Source: Phallusia fumigata
Taxonomy: Eukaryota; Chordata; Ascidiacea; Phlebobranchia; Ascidiidae
Direction of reading: 5' to 3'
Length of the DNA stretch: 64,000 nt
Assembly: GCA_008931825.1 (NCBI GenBank)
Contig: QXVZ01018812.1
Coordinates: forward strand, 124,001-188,000
Part shown: positions 22,193 through 33,599 of the stretch, piece after piece
Numbering within the stretch: position 1 is the stretch's first letter
Layout: each line of letters starts with the position of its first letter
Notes under the pieces: generated by a model
Databases searched by the model: none
What the model saw: only the letters and a program-made list of their open reading frames with translations
What the model was told of the DNA's origin: nothing
Position numbers and translations under genes: made by a program

Positions 22193-24790
22193 TACTCTCT
22201 ATCTTCGAGATCACATCTTTAATAAGTGCTATCACGTAAATTTAGGTTTCCTTTTCCCTACAAACTCCTAAAAAAACAAAATATCAAAATCAATTCATAC
22301 ATAAGGACCTGCATTGTTTCAACAGTCACAAGGGGATATTATGATTTTGTATCTGACCAAGATTTTTTATCTTACCTCGTACTCATTTTCAACGTTAAAA
22401 CTAGCTGTCACCTATATGACTGTCCTAATTTACCAAAGTTTATCGTGATTTGTACACAGAAGCGCGTATACGTCTAATTTACAAGCTAAGTCTTGAAGGC
22501 TGGCGGGGAAAACCTAAAACGGAACGCGTGTTTATCAAGTACTGTACCTCCCTTTTCTCTTCAAATGAGTGTTAAGATATCGCACTTATGTACTGCCGGA
22601 ACTTAACTATAAGCGCAACACACCTCAACTATTCTCCACTCAAGGCCACCAATGTGGCAAACTACTGTCCTTATCTATTTAAAACAAGTTGAAGGTAACT
22701 ACATACTTACTCTAAAACCACAATTAAAGCTCGAACACTCCTAACTGCCTGTAATCAAAACGTATGTCGGTCCCCAACTATATTGATTGTCACCTTCCGA
22801 GCAACCAGTTGAAGAAGAACAAACGCATTCAAAACGAAAGTGTTTCTGCTCGCATGACGATCGGCTATTGACTTACGAATTTCCCTCGTTAAGTTTATCG
22901 CAGAGTCTGTTGAATGTTTGTTTAGGCCTAGCTACGGTGAGCACTTCCACCAGGCTTTTGTACACAACGGCGCACCGCGCTGTGTTGTTTTCACACACTG
23001 GTATTGTGAAACTTGTTGCCTCACGCACAAATCGTGTATTGCATTTAACGGTTTAAAATTTCTTTCTGAAACGGTGTTGAAAATCGATATGGGCCTGTAT
23101 GTCGTAAAAAGATATTACAATTAAGAATTAAAGTCAAATCTTGACATATGCTTTTGCGTATGTCGAGCCAAATGCCTGTCTGTAATACTTTTATCTTGTT
23201 TTTTTTGTTACTGATTAACATCCGAAGACAAAACCAAATACAGTTTCAAATGTTACTTAACCTCTTCGTCAGGAGTAAGTACTGAGTACTTTCAGATAAC
23301 TGACTCTCTACCTTTACTCGTGTTTCAAGCGATGCAGAGCGCCAACTAGCAGAAACGAGTTTGTAAGATTTCGTTCGCTTGTAGTGCTACTATGAATGAT
23401 ATTACATTGCCAGTGTTTTATTCCACGGAGAGGTGAGGGCTTTGTCGAATGGAGTGGGGCGCTCGACCCATATACAGACATAAAAACCTGATCTCTTTTC
23501 GTACTCGAGATGGTCCGGGGTTCGAAGCACAACCTTTTTTGCTGACAGTGAGCAATTAAAACGCCATGTTTGCCAAATGGCATCAGTCCTATGTGAACAT
23601 GTAGCCTATATGCACGCATAAGTTTATTTGTACGTACCTCCGCCCATGTGCAATCGCGAGATGGGGCAATCAAAAGAAATGAAAAGATTTGCAGCTCTCA
23701 AAACACGAGGGATTGAGCGAAAACCACTTCGTATTGCCACAAACTTGACCAAAAAGAAAAAACGCAATTTTAAAACTGGCTGTAACGTGAATTTAGTAAA
23801 CATGTGTTTAATAGCTGATAACGCAAGCTACACACTTTATAAAGAAACGCAGACTTTTGGAAGGCTATTCCTCCAAACATGACTATACCTTGGCCGGTCA
23901 AGCAAACAACGTGGTTATACTGCTTGGCCAACATTATTTCCAATAGGCATTCCTATGTCGCCAGCAAAAGTTTGCTGTCAGATTCACTCGCTGCGTACCT
24001 AAAAGTACCCGAACAGTAAAACTAGGTCGAAAAGTCTTAAGCAGTCCACGTCATTATGACGTTGAAATGACATTTGGGGTAGAATAATCATTGCGGATCA
24101 AGCAAAATAAATGGAGAATTATTCATATGCTTGGTATTACTTTCTTAAGCAGAAGAATGTTGATTTTGAAGGTTAACGATGCCCGCAATTTCACTGCTTT
24201 GATTTAGGTAAATACAATTTGTGCCTGAAATATTTTGGGCGAAAATTGTTGTTGCTTGCACTCGAACACATTATCTGTTTGAAGTCAGTTTACGCATTGA
24301 TGAATAAACACAAGTTGGTCTGTAGGTTTTGCATTTGTTGAATTGTAAAACCTTGAGACTTTATTTGAGTTCAGTTTATGTGATGAAACTGATTATAGGC
24401 ATCCAGACGATATTGTAGCTACTCGTCTGGACCCATTTGTCTAGCGGGAAATTGGACTCAGACAATGCCATGCAGTTGGTTTGTATTGTTGAGTTATTAG
24501 GCAAGTAGACATCAATAACAACCAAGTAGACGAGAATTAGGCCGTAGCTCAGCCCATTGACTATCATACAGGAATGTTTTGCGACACAAGAATGGTATGA
24601 TTGCAATGTGAAGTAAGCATGGCAACCTACGCCACAGGCGATGGTCAGTGCGTGGAGGATACGGAGTTGCGGTTCATGCGGAATCACGACTGGACAGCAA
24701 ATTCGAATAATTACTTACAAGTAAAAATTGATGTCGACTCACAAACGGTGACAAGAGATTTGGGGAAACAGAGTAAGACCTTTGACAGCC
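22193..24790. other. spacer between lectin receptor and acetyltransferase cluster
   Basis: The first few hundred bases are the promoter side of the pseudophosphatase receptor gene. A SINE copy lies at 23433-23650. A minus-strand frame at 24376-24687 has a hydrophobic stretch but no family resemblance, and I do not call it a gene. Nothing else is recognised. Confidence 0.5.
23433..23650 (+). mobile_element. tRNA-Leu-derived SINE
   Basis: The head reads TTGTCGAATGGAGTGGGGCG then CTCGACCC, like the A-box half of a leucine tRNA. About 60 bases on, GTCCGGGGTTCGAAGC is a B box. The shared core CATAAAAACCTGATC links it to the fragment at 11756. A tRNA-unrelated body of about 120 bases follows. It cannot be a working tRNA gene because the acceptor stem and anticodon arm do not fold. 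Confidence 0.65.
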
Positions 24791-27716
24791 ATGGCATCAA
24801 AAACAGATATAATGTCTCATAAAGCATCTCAAGTGAATTTTCTTAAGTCCGACAGAAAGAAACTTTCGTCTAAAATCGAATGCAGACTTCTGACTGAAGA
24901 CGACCTACCGAAAGTGCTACCGTTGTAAAGTTTTACACAGAGCGAAATCCGTTTTTAAAACCTTCAAAGCGTCAGGTGATGATGTCGGTAGATACGACAA
25001 AGAACGAGCTAAATTGAAGATAAAACGTGGATTGTCATTTGGTACGTTTCACAAAATTACAGGCGAACTGGTTTCCATTAACGTAAATACGATTGATAAA
25101 AAGTCACACGTCGAATACATAACAAAAGTTAAAGAAATCATGGAAATAAAAGATTTTATGATTACGTCGACGGTGATTTGTTTAAGACTTTAAACACTGG
25201 TAAGATTGTGGTAATTAGTTTGGGTTCCACAAACCCAGCTTATATTGGTATTGGACTGAAGAAACGGTTTGACTATCTGAAGCTGGTAGAAGAAAAGGCC
25301 AGAGAACAAGGCTGTTGGCACCAGACATGGGGTCGAATACACATTCCATGCATTCGAATACTTTACGAATACTCGGTTAGCTGTATTCGTATTTATGAAT
25401 ATTTACGTGGTTTTCGAGCGCCAGCAGTTCGAATTGTATTCGAATGAACCGACTCATGTATTCGTATTCACGAATAAATCAAAAATTTCGGAGTGCAACA
25501 ATTCGAATTGTATTCGAATTATTTAATGCTTGTATTCGTATTCATGAATTCTTTTAAAAAATTTGAGAGACAAACGATTCGAATTGTATTCGAATGAATG
25601 GGCTCATATATTCGTATTCACGAATTCTTTTAAAAATTTCGGGGACCAGCAATTCGAATAATATTCGATTAAATCGACCGGCTAATTCGTATTCATGAAT
25701 TGTTATGAAGGTTTCAAAGTTCAACAATTCGAATAAATAGTTTGTTGTATTCGTATTCGCGAATGGTTGCAGGATTGTTTAGACTATCTATTCGAATGAA
25801 TTGCAAGCAGTGGGGGGGGTTGCCAAATCTCATAAAATTAAGACAATCATTAAACTAACAAGGCGTAACACGCTTAAAAAGCCTCCCAATTATACTCCTG
25901 TGGTCCAGAAATTTTAACAATTTAATTCGTACGTAACAAAGTTAGGAATTTGCAAGCATATCTTAAACCCTCATGTAATACGAATGCAATTGCATGTGCA
26001 TTTGTACTCATGAATTGTTACGCCAATAACAAGTTCTTACGATTCGAATTGTATTCGAATAAATTCACGTGAGTATTCGTATTCATGAATACTTTGTTTA
26101 GATTTTATTATCGCCTATTCGAATCGTATTCGAATAAATCCATGCGAATAATCGTATTCATGAATACTTCGTTCCAATTTCAATGTCAACTATTCGAATA
26201 GTATTCGAATGAGTTCACGCAAGTATTCGTATTCGTGAATAGATGCTTTGAATATCAGCATTGACTATTCGAATTGTAATCGAATAAATTGACGCATGTA
26301 ATCGTATTCGTGAATAGGTTCTTTGAATATCAGCATTGACTATTCGAATTGTAATCGAATAAATTGACGCATGTAATCGTATTCGTGAATAGGTCCTTTT
26401 AATATCAGCATTGACTATTCGAACTGTAATAGAATAAATTGACGCATTTAATCGTATTCGTGAATAGGTTCTTTGAATATCAGCATTGACTATTCGAATT
26501 GTAATCGTGAGTTTTTAAACAAAAGCAAAAAGTATTCGAAAACAGCACATTCGGAGCAAAACCTGTATTCAAATGTGTTCGAATACGAATGACGAATACG
26601 AATTGCCCCATGTCTGATAGTTACTTAAGTTTTTTATGGCATGATTGTTTCGGCTGGCAGAAACACATAGGTTCTCACACGTGCAATGTTGTCCATTATG
26701 CATTTTTCTGGATACATGTCAGGCTTTAGGCATAAACAAAGCAATCAGTGCACCACACTGACCCCTTTTGCGGGTGCTGGTGATATAACTGCTGGGTCTA
26801 TATTGTCAAACAAAGAAATCAATACATTGCAATTGCATGTTACACAAAGTATCCAAATTTCATTCAATTCAGACTTCATTCAAAAATTTGACCCACTGTA
26901 GAGGGCTAGTGGGGTAACCTTTGGGGATATTTGGTAAAATGTAGCAATCGACACACCACAATGACCAAACTTACAGTATATTAATTTCAATTCATTTGGA
27001 GATTGTTTGAAAGCTTAACCATTACAGGGAGCCACAAAACAACAACTATGGCTCTGCTGACTAAAGCTGATGACAACCCCCGACTTGCACCACCACTTAC
27101 TAAACTTCCATCAACCAGGAAGTGGTTCATAAACGATCTGACCTAACTTCATTTTCACTTACCCTATAATCACAGAAACTTTTCGTTTGTGGTGTTTGCA
27201 ATCATGCAAAAACGCTTGAAAAACGTTTTACTCTTTTTGGGCTAGCGGGGTAAACACTGGGGTTATAAGGTCAAATGAAACAGATGACACAACATCATGA
27301 TCATACCTACCAGCTGTGAGAGATTCATCCAAATCCACCAAACATTTCATGGTAAAACGACATGGACAAGCTCGCAGTAGAAAAAAAGAGGGACCCATAA
27401 TGATAAAACATTGCACTGATCCAATCTATTATTCNGAGCAAAACCTGTATTCGAATGCATTCGAATACGAATGACGAATACGAATTGCCCCATGTCTGGT
27501 TGGCACGTAGTAGGTACAGCAACATCCAGTTTTTCACAGAAAATGGTGGAAGGTCTTGGTGGCTTCAAACTGTTAAGAGAAGTAAAGTACGCGTATGTGG
27601 ATCCTCTAACTGGCAAGAAACCTGACTTGGAACTTTTACCGATGCATCCCAGCACTAAGGTGTACTATAAAGGAATCTTGCCTTGCATCAAGACCAATAA
27701 TCTATCCAAACTGTAA
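24791..27716 (+). pseudogene. GNAT N-acetyltransferase pseudogene with inserted transposon
   Basis: The copy opens with an ATG (MASKTDIMSHKAS) and is clearly related to the intact gene at 34085-34813 through RLLTEDDLPKVLP, LGSTNPAYIGIGLKKR, REVKY and VDPLTGKKPDLELLP. It has an in-frame stop and lost bases just after KVLP, near 24929, and another small deletion near 25140. A 2.2 kb hAT-like element then splits the codons after QGCW. Coding similarity resumes right after the second target duplication at 27507 and runs to the stop at 27716. There are no introns. It is not expected to give a working enzyme. Confidence 0.85.
25322..27498. mobile_element. non-autonomous hAT-like transposon, 2177 bp, ATTCGAAT-rich
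   Basis: The ends are inverted repeats, CAGACATGGGG and CCCCATGTCTG, flanked by a perfect 8-bp duplication GTTGGCAC at 25314-25321 and 27499-27506. This is the hAT hallmark. The body from 25335 to 26600 is a degenerate tandem array of ATTCGAATxxxATTCGAAT and ATTCGTATTCxTGAAT units spaced by 20-60 bases; three units near 26230-26500 are nearly identical at about 93 bases each. The last 70 bases occur twice (26548-26616 and 27431-27498), with about 815 bases of other sequence between them and an undetermined base at 27435. That suggests either nesting or duplication at one end, or a joining error. No transposase frame is seen. Confidence 0.85.
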
Positions 27717-27962
27717 CATTAATATGATTTGTTTGTATGACTTGGTCTGCGTCTTTACGGTCATTCGAACGATGCTAAAACTACTGTCAAATATATCGCA
27801 GACAAAGATAAGTTGGTTTCTCGTTGGTTTAGACTTTCAATTAACATGATGATATCCTGGAACCGAATGAATTACAAACAAACACAGCAAGCATTCGCCA
27901 CGATGGATGTTGGCCGTAATTATGGTCTGTGATAAAGTAAAGAAGGCAAAACAGCAGTTTTG

Positions 27963-28335
27963 AGTAACGAGCCTTAGATTTCGAGTCTCAAGTCAAGTCT
28001 CAGGGGTTAGAGTCTCAGATCAAGTCTGTAGGGGTCAGAGTCTTAAGGCAAGTCAAGTCGCTGGTGTTTCGAGTCTTCTTCAAGTCTTACTGCAGGGTTG
28101 AAAAATAAATGTAAAATTTTTGGTCCCACGCTTATATTTAATATCAACGTGCTACGTTATATTTTCGATCGTAAATTTTGTCCGAATCTTAGGTCAAGTC
28201 AAATCTCACGTTTAACGAGTCCAAGTCAAGTCAAGTCACCAGTGTCACGAGTCCAAGTCAAGTCTTTTCAAAGCAAAGACTCGAGTCAAGTCAAGTCTTC
28301 AGAAAAAAAAGCAACTCAAGTCAAGTCAACCCCTC
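27963..28335. repeat. GAGTC/AAGTC minisatellite
   Basis: Irregular tandem runs of CAAGTC, GAGTC and TCAAGTCAAGTC occur in two blocks (27963-28090 and 28190-28335) split by about 100 bases of non-repetitive DNA. The reading frame through it is an artefact of the repeat. Confidence 0.75.
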
Positions 28336-28783
28336 TCACTAGAAGTTTAGTTCCTAAATAGTATGTTTATATTAGTATGTTAAGAAGAGAAACTAAGCTT
28401 TTAATAAGCTTAAGCATCAGGTTTTAAAACACACCCGCACAAAAAGGAAAAGAAACATCAATAATAAGAGGAAGGAAGACTCGATCTCCTTATCTCCATC
28501 TAAACTTTTACATGTTTTGTTTTACTGAAGCACAAAATGGGTCAACATAATTTCGGTTGGGTAGCGTCTTATCAGCGTCTTGCACTCAACATTAATGGGT
28601 CAAAGCTTCAAGACCAAATCTTTTCGAGAAAGGTTTGGTATAAGCTGTTGAGTACACTCAATAAACATAAAAAAACAACACCAATACCGGGCCGCAAGAA
28701 ATACAAACTTTTTCCACCTGACTACAAATGTACGGTTTGTCTGTAAGTGAAAAACAGAGTGGTATAGTTAACATGTAAAATAG

Positions 28784-29281
28784 TTAAAATTTGCAAGGCA
28801 AAAGTCGTTTGTAGTAAACCTTTGCGCTGGAATGAATTGACGAAAGCTCCAAGTTCGGTATCTCGCCAGTCAAGAGGTCAACATATTCCGCGTACTTGAT
28901 TTCACTCAGGACCGAGTACCCAGCCTTTTGATCCATAACCCTTTGAAAATATTTGGACACTGCAGTTGTCACCGCGTACTCGCAACCTAGTTTCAGTCCC
29001 TTTTCCTCGGTTAACTCATGAATGCGAAACTTGTCAAACAGTCTTAGCCTGGAATAAGCAGGATCCGTGGTATTCAGACTAATCATCATATAATAAAACT
29101 TTTTGGAATAAAACTTTTCAGTAAATTCGCATGCTTCAGGCAAATCGTCCGTGTTCAGTAGCTTAATTACATTCAAGCCTACTAGCAACATTATCTGCTT
29201 CGACACACTTATCTTCCATTCTGCGTTTGCGGCGGTCTTAAGTGGTTTGAAGGATAACCTCAGGGAGTAGACCAACAGCAT
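28784..29281 (-). pseudogene. shortened GNAT N-acetyltransferase copy (165 codons, open frame)
   Basis: The frame is open from ATG to stop. It has the N-terminal LLNTDDLPEACEFTEKFYSK and the C-terminal SEIKYAEYVDLLTGEIPNLE and SAKVYYKRLLP of the family. About 65 residues between FYSK and the NTTDPAYSRL stretch are missing, compared with the intact neighbours. Those residues carry part of the central sheet, so an active enzyme is unlikely, although the frame was kept. Its N-terminal LKTAANAEWK is shared with the fragment at 31270-31769, marking these two as closest relatives. Confidence 0.65.
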
Positions 29282-29574
29282 TTCCTGTTTAGCTGACTAA
29301 TCAAGTAAATAGTCTCGTTTATTGACTTAGTTGACCAGTGCAGGTCTGGTTGACTTATAAATAGCACAGGAGGCCCAACAAGTTGTTTCGAGCTCTTCAC
29401 GAGACAAGGATGTTACCGCAGTCTTGTGACTTGCGGGGCGAAAAGTGAATTAAAAGTCGAATATATTATGCAACACGCGTACACAAAGTTTGTCTTACAG
29501 TATTAAGGATGATCTGGCGGTCTCTTACTAGAAGCTGTCGTGTGTAGCAGTGCCTGTGAATGGACTTAGGACAG

Positions 29575-29735
29575 GATTACCGCTTGCGTACCCTCAATTA
29601 GTAGGGTGCCAGCTCTAATAGGGTTCTGTCGTGGTTTGAAATTTGACCATAGTCTGAATTTTTTTGACCCACGCCTTGCTGAATGAAGGCTTGCAAGGCG
29701 GACTCTGATTCGGTACAAGGCGACTTTATTTAATT
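29575..29735 (+). mobile_element. diverged tRNA-derived SINE copy
   Basis: This aligns along its length with the better copy at 31885-32045. Shared parts include GTGxCAGC, ATTCTGYCGTGG, TTTGAA or TTCGAA in the B-box place, and CTTGCAAGGCGGAYTCTGATTCGGTA near the end. The tRNA-like boxes are decayed. It lies just downstream of the intact minus-strand acetyltransferase gene. Confidence 0.6.
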
Positions 29736-29965
29736 TGGAAAAAATTGCATTAATAAAAATGAATTGTCGTTTATGGTATTTACAAGAGAAAAAACGCTCT
29801 TTTTTTCAAAAAAGGGATAGTTTTCAGCTATTGCTAAAAGTCCAATTATGACATGTGAATGTTTTTGAACAAATTCTGGGTTTTGGCGAACAAAAAATAA
29901 CAATTTGGAAACAATTTCCATCTTTTAGTTCCAAATATTATTTTTGTGCCCATTGCTTCAATAGA

Positions 29966-30736
29966 TTACAGTTTGCTGTCTTCTTGCGACTTCTCTTTCT
30001 CTGACACACGTTTATAGTAAACTTTAACGCTGGTGTGCATTGGAGATAGATCCAAATCCGGTTTCTGTCCAGTCAGTGGGTCAATATACTCTGAGTATTT
30101 TACCTCCTTCAGTAAGTGATATTCGGGCATGCGATCCAACCTTTTCTGGGAGTAGAACGAAACCGCTGATGCTAATATATACTCACAACCAGCTGCTCTC
30201 GCGTTTGTTTCGACTTTTTCAGGCATTCCAAGCCAAGTCCATATGTCTACGCCCAAATAAGCTGGATCAACTGCTCCAATTTCCCCCATCATAAACCTAT
30301 CTGTGTTCAAGAGCTCAAACAAGTCTCCTTCGACGTAATGAACAAACCTCAAGACCTTTTCATACGCTGAAGAATGTCCTTCTATTTCGCCAGCTTTCCG
30401 TTGTAAACCTTCTGCTATTCGATTGCGTATTGAATAGAAGCCCACACGCACCAACTTTTTCGTGTCTTTGTGGAACAGGCCAAACGATAATTTATTCTGA
30501 ATTTTGATTCTTGCACGTTCATTATCTCTGTTCGCGACGTCTTTGACGGTCATTTTGAAGATCTGTCGAAGAGGATTCTGCATTGTGTAGTGCTTTGCAA
30601 GAAACACCTGCACTTGGGGCAAATCATCCTTTGTCAGAACCCTAGCTTCAATTTTTTGAACAATTTTCGACCTATTTGGCATCGCAGTCTTGCCTTTCGG
30701 CATCTTGACACTCTCACTGCTTTTGTAATTATTCAT
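29966..30736 (-). CDS. GNAT-family N-acetyltransferase (intact, single exon)
   Basis: Single-exon gene of 256 residues starting at MNNYKSSESVKMPKGK; a second ATG follows 11 codons later. The layout matches animal arylalkylamine-type GNAT proteins. An opening LTKDDLPQVQVFLAKHY is followed by a middle sheet with KLVRVGFYSI, AVDPAYLGVDIW in the acetyl-CoA loop region, and a closing ASAVSFYSQK, KYSEYIDPLTGQKPDLDLSP and SVKVYYKRV. The canonical R/QxxGxG/A loop is only weakly kept, so substrate and activity cannot be stated. It probably transfers acetyl from acetyl-CoA to a small amine in the cytosol. The same fold is repeated in six other copies here; this one and 34085-34813 are the only full-length open ones. 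Confidence 0.8.
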   Translation of the reverse strand: MNNYKSSESVKMPKGKTAMPNRSKIVQKIEARVLTKDDLPQVQVFLAKHYTMQNPLRQIFKMTVKDVANRDNERARIKIQNKLSFGLFHKDTKKLVRVGFYSIRNRIAEGLQRKAGEIEGHSSAYEKVLRFVHYVEGDLFELLNTDRFMMGEIGAVDPAYLGVDIWTWLGMPEKVETNARAAGCEYILASAVSFYSQKRLDRMPEYHLLKEVKYSEYIDPLTGQKPDLDLSPMHTSVKVYYKRVSEKEKSQEDSKL

Positions 30737-30932
30737 TGCTGGCTTCAAACTCCAGGTTTAATAGTAGTTGACACAAAAACTTACCCAGATTTACCAGATT
30801 GACGCGATATGGCACGATAAGGCCTTGCAGAGATAGTTGACTGCAAATGCTGTGTTCAGTCGTGGTGTTTACTTACTTACGTAATGTTTGTCGTTGCGCC
30901 AGTCGCCGGCACCCAAGCGTGTCAGTCTAGAC

Positions 30933-31216
30933 CAATGTGGTTCTCAACCTTTTTCAATGCATGGATCCCTTTACCCGTTTATTTTCCTTGGTAAATGAAA
31001 TCGTAGTGACACAATTGCACTAAAACAATCACCAAGCCGGAAATAGCTGCACAACGTAAAAATATCAGTATGTTAGTAAGTGGTCTTACGATTTGCAAAC
31101 GTTTTAGTCTCTCTACAAAACTGGTAGTATTAGATTTGAATTTACATTTTAATTAATCCACAAAAAGAATTTATTTAAAACACACGAGGAAATTCCGCCT
31201 CGGTTGAGAACTCTTG
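30933..31216. mobile_element. small hAT-type element (284 bp) with 8-bp target duplication
   Basis: The element begins CAATGTGGTTCTCAACC and ends GGTTGAGAACTCTTG. It is flanked by perfect copies of GTCTAGAC at 30925-30932 and 31217-31224. Terminal inverted repeats plus an 8-bp duplication identify a hAT MITE. It lies about 200 bases upstream of the intact minus-strand acetyltransferase, so it could sit in that gene's promoter. Confidence 0.88.
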
Positions 31217-31269
31217 GTCTAGACTCTACCATATCCACTACGCACATCCATTTGGAAACTTCCGGTTTG

Positions 31270-31769
31270 TTTAACAGTCGCTAAAAGTAAATCTTCGCGC
31301 TGGTATGAATTGGCGAAAGTTCCAAATCCGGTTTCTCGTCAGTCCAGGGGTCAACAAACTTGTCAAACAGTCTTAGCCTGGAATAAGCAAGATCTGTGAA
31401 CCCTGGAAGTAGCTCTTAACTTTGGAAACACTGTTTGCTTGACAAGTTGATTTCATCTCACGAACGTTGCTTAGTGAAATGACAACCAGCTGTTTCGTGT
31501 CTTCGCGGAGCTATCCACAACTATCAATGTCTTTGCCCTGTTTGCGTCCCGATCGCTAATTTCTTTACGGGTTTCTTTAAATATTTGGCGTATTGGAACT
31601 TGCTTGGAATGAAACTTTTCGATAAACTTGCACGTTTGAGGCAGGTCGTCCTCATTAAGTAGCTTTTATTCAAGGTTAATGGCGTGGTTATCTGTTTTGA
31701 TGCGTCTCTCTTCCATTCTGCGTTTGCGGCGGTCTTAAGTGGTAAATCATAACTTTGCCTTGAAGGCAT
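31270..31769 (-). pseudogene. decayed GNAT N-acetyltransferase fragment
   Basis: The minus strand gives LKTAANAEWKRDASKQ, then in another frame NEDDLPQTCKFIEKFHSK and RQIFKETRKEISDRDANRAK, matching the first third of the intact genes. The middle is disrupted. A separate C-terminal piece near 31270-31400 resembles the LDLSPxxxSAKVYY end in the wrong frame. Several frameshifts and deletions make it non-functional. Confidence 0.7.
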
Positions 31770-31884
31770 GTGCAGTATAGCTGTGTAAACAAGTAAGTCA
31801 TTTACTTTATTGACTAAGTTGGCTGTAAACCGGCGCGGGTCCAGTTAACTAGAAGCTATACCATGTGCAACTGCTTTTTACCGT

Positions 31885-32045
31885 CGAACCTACATAGCTC
31901 CGTTGGCAGAGTGTCAGCCCCTGAAAGGATTCTGCCGTGGGTTCGAATTTGGTCTCAGGCTTGATTTTTCTAGCCCGCGCCATGCTGAATGGAAATGCTT
32001 GCAAGGCGGATTCTGATTCGGTATAAGGCAACTAGCAGGCCTGGC
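31885..32045 (+). mobile_element. tRNA-derived SINE
   Basis: TAGCTCCGTTGGCAGAGTG is a clear tRNA A box. GTGGGTTCGAATTTGG about 40 bases later is a B box. The tail contains GCTTGCAAGGCGGATTCTGA, then TTCGGTATAAGGC, shared with the copy at 29575-29735. The acceptor stem does not pair, so this is a SINE head and not a tRNA gene. Confidence 0.7.
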
Positions 32046-32837
32046 GTCGCGCTGTAGTTAACGTATAGGTGTGCCTTTTTCATTATCCTGCGTCAGGCAG
32101 ATTCCTATTAAATATGCCCATGCATATACTTCATAGTTAGTTGAAATTAGTCGGCCAAATAAAAACCTTTCTATTATTGACAATTTTTTCTATTATTGAC
32201 TGTAGAGTCAGTACTGCACTATTATCACCTGATTTGCAATGATCTTAAAAACACCTGTACATCATTACAAAAAATAGCTTTAGTTTGATTATCGATGGTT
32301 ATTGCCACATTATTATTGTTTTTATTTATCATTTGCTAGTTTTTTTTCTTATTTTGTTAATTCCACTGCCTGTTCCACTTAGAAAGCAACTTTATTCAAT
32401 TTGTTAGCCTGAAAATTTTTTAGCCAAACCAAAAAAAGTTTCGAAATAAATTCCCTCTTTTAATCAATAAATAAGTAAGCTGTGATTTAAAGGACAGATT
32501 TGATTGGCAACTGTGGTACAAGAGGTGATTGTAACAGTTGATTATTCTTGATTATTTAAAAGTTCTTATTCCTATACACTTTCCAAAGTGAAGCGACCAG
32601 TTTGCTTTTTATCGTTTAGTGCCGTGCAACTGCAGCAACGGAAGACAAAGAGCGCGTGCAAACCAGCCTTTTACAAATAATAACAAACTAAAAGCAGAAA
32701 CATAAAAGGGGTGATGCGATCAATATCACACGAAATCCAACTTTTTAAACTGACAATCTGCGTTCCAACTGTTCCCGACCCCTGCTGTAGATTTTTTTCC
32801 ACGTTTATGACAGCCACAAACAGTAATGTTGATCTTG
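32046..32837. other. AT-rich spacer in the acetyltransferase cluster
   Basis: No open frame, domain or clear repeat is recognised in these 790 bases. A short ATTATTGAC motif is repeated twice near 32175-32200. Confidence 0.5.
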
Positions 32838-33374
32838 CACAAGAGTAAACGAAAGGAACGAGTTAAAGAGACGATCAAACATGGATTGTCATTAGGAATG
32901 TTTCACAAAATCACAGGCGAACTGTCTCTATTCGGCTAAACTTCATTGACAAAAAGCCACATGTCCAAAGTCATAACGATGATAAAAGAATAAAACGGTC
33001 GCCAAAGTACCAAGAAATAATATGTAAATTACGTATAGAAGGCGACTTGTTTAAGACTCTAAACCCTGATAAGATTATGGTAATGGGCTTGTGGTCTACA
33101 AAGCCGGACTATGTCGGTTTTGGGCTCAGAAAACGAGTTGGCTTTCAGAACCTGCTTTTAGAAAAGGCCAGACAGCAAGGCTGCTGGGTACATTGTATTT
33201 ACAGCGATATCTGTTTTTTTACAGAAGAGCGCGAAACGTCTCGGTGGCTTTCAATTACTACCGTAAGTAAAGTATGCTGAGTATGTGGATCCTCTGACTG
33301 GCGGGAAAACGGACTTGGAACTTCTGTCCATGTATCCGGCAACCAAGGTGTACTTTAAAAGACTTGTGCCTTAG
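32838..33374 (+). pseudogene. GNAT N-acetyltransferase pseudogene, N-terminus missing
   Basis: Recognisable pieces are LGMFHKITGEL, GDLFKTLNPDKIMVMGLW, KPDYVGFGLRKRV, LEKARQQGCW and, in other frames, YVDPLTGGKTDLELLSMYP. The first 60-70 codons of the family are absent and at least two frameshifts break the rest. It is closest to the plus-strand copies at 24791 and 34085. Confidence 0.75.
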
Positions 33375-33599
33375 AACAAGGTTGATATACTACCTGAACA
33401 GTAACTGTATATGATTTAATGCTGTTGTGTCACGAGACTGCCTGTTTCCTGTTTTTCTGAAAACGATCAAACTGCTGTCAAAGATATTGCAGACAAAGGA
33501 ACGTGCAAACAAATATATCCCGGCAACGTTTTGCTTGGTTTGTTTCATAAAAACATAGATAATTTGAATTTGGTACTCATTCAATACATAGCCGACAGA

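Noticed and set aside
24376-24687. Minus-strand 103-residue frame with a hydrophobic stretch
   Set aside because: No domain, no splice signals in phase and no similarity to neighbours; probably chance.
25335-26600. Centromeric-type satellite
   Set aside because: The array is bounded by transposon ends and 8-bp target duplications, so it is internal to one element.
28537-28746. Small plus-strand gene of 69 codons starting MGQHNFGWVASYQ
   Set aside because: It has an ATG and a stop but no family resemblance, no visible partner exon and no second copy. It could be real, but I cannot support it.
31885-31960. tRNA gene
   Set aside because: A and B boxes are present, but the acceptor stem and anticodon arm do not pair, and a longer SINE body follows.
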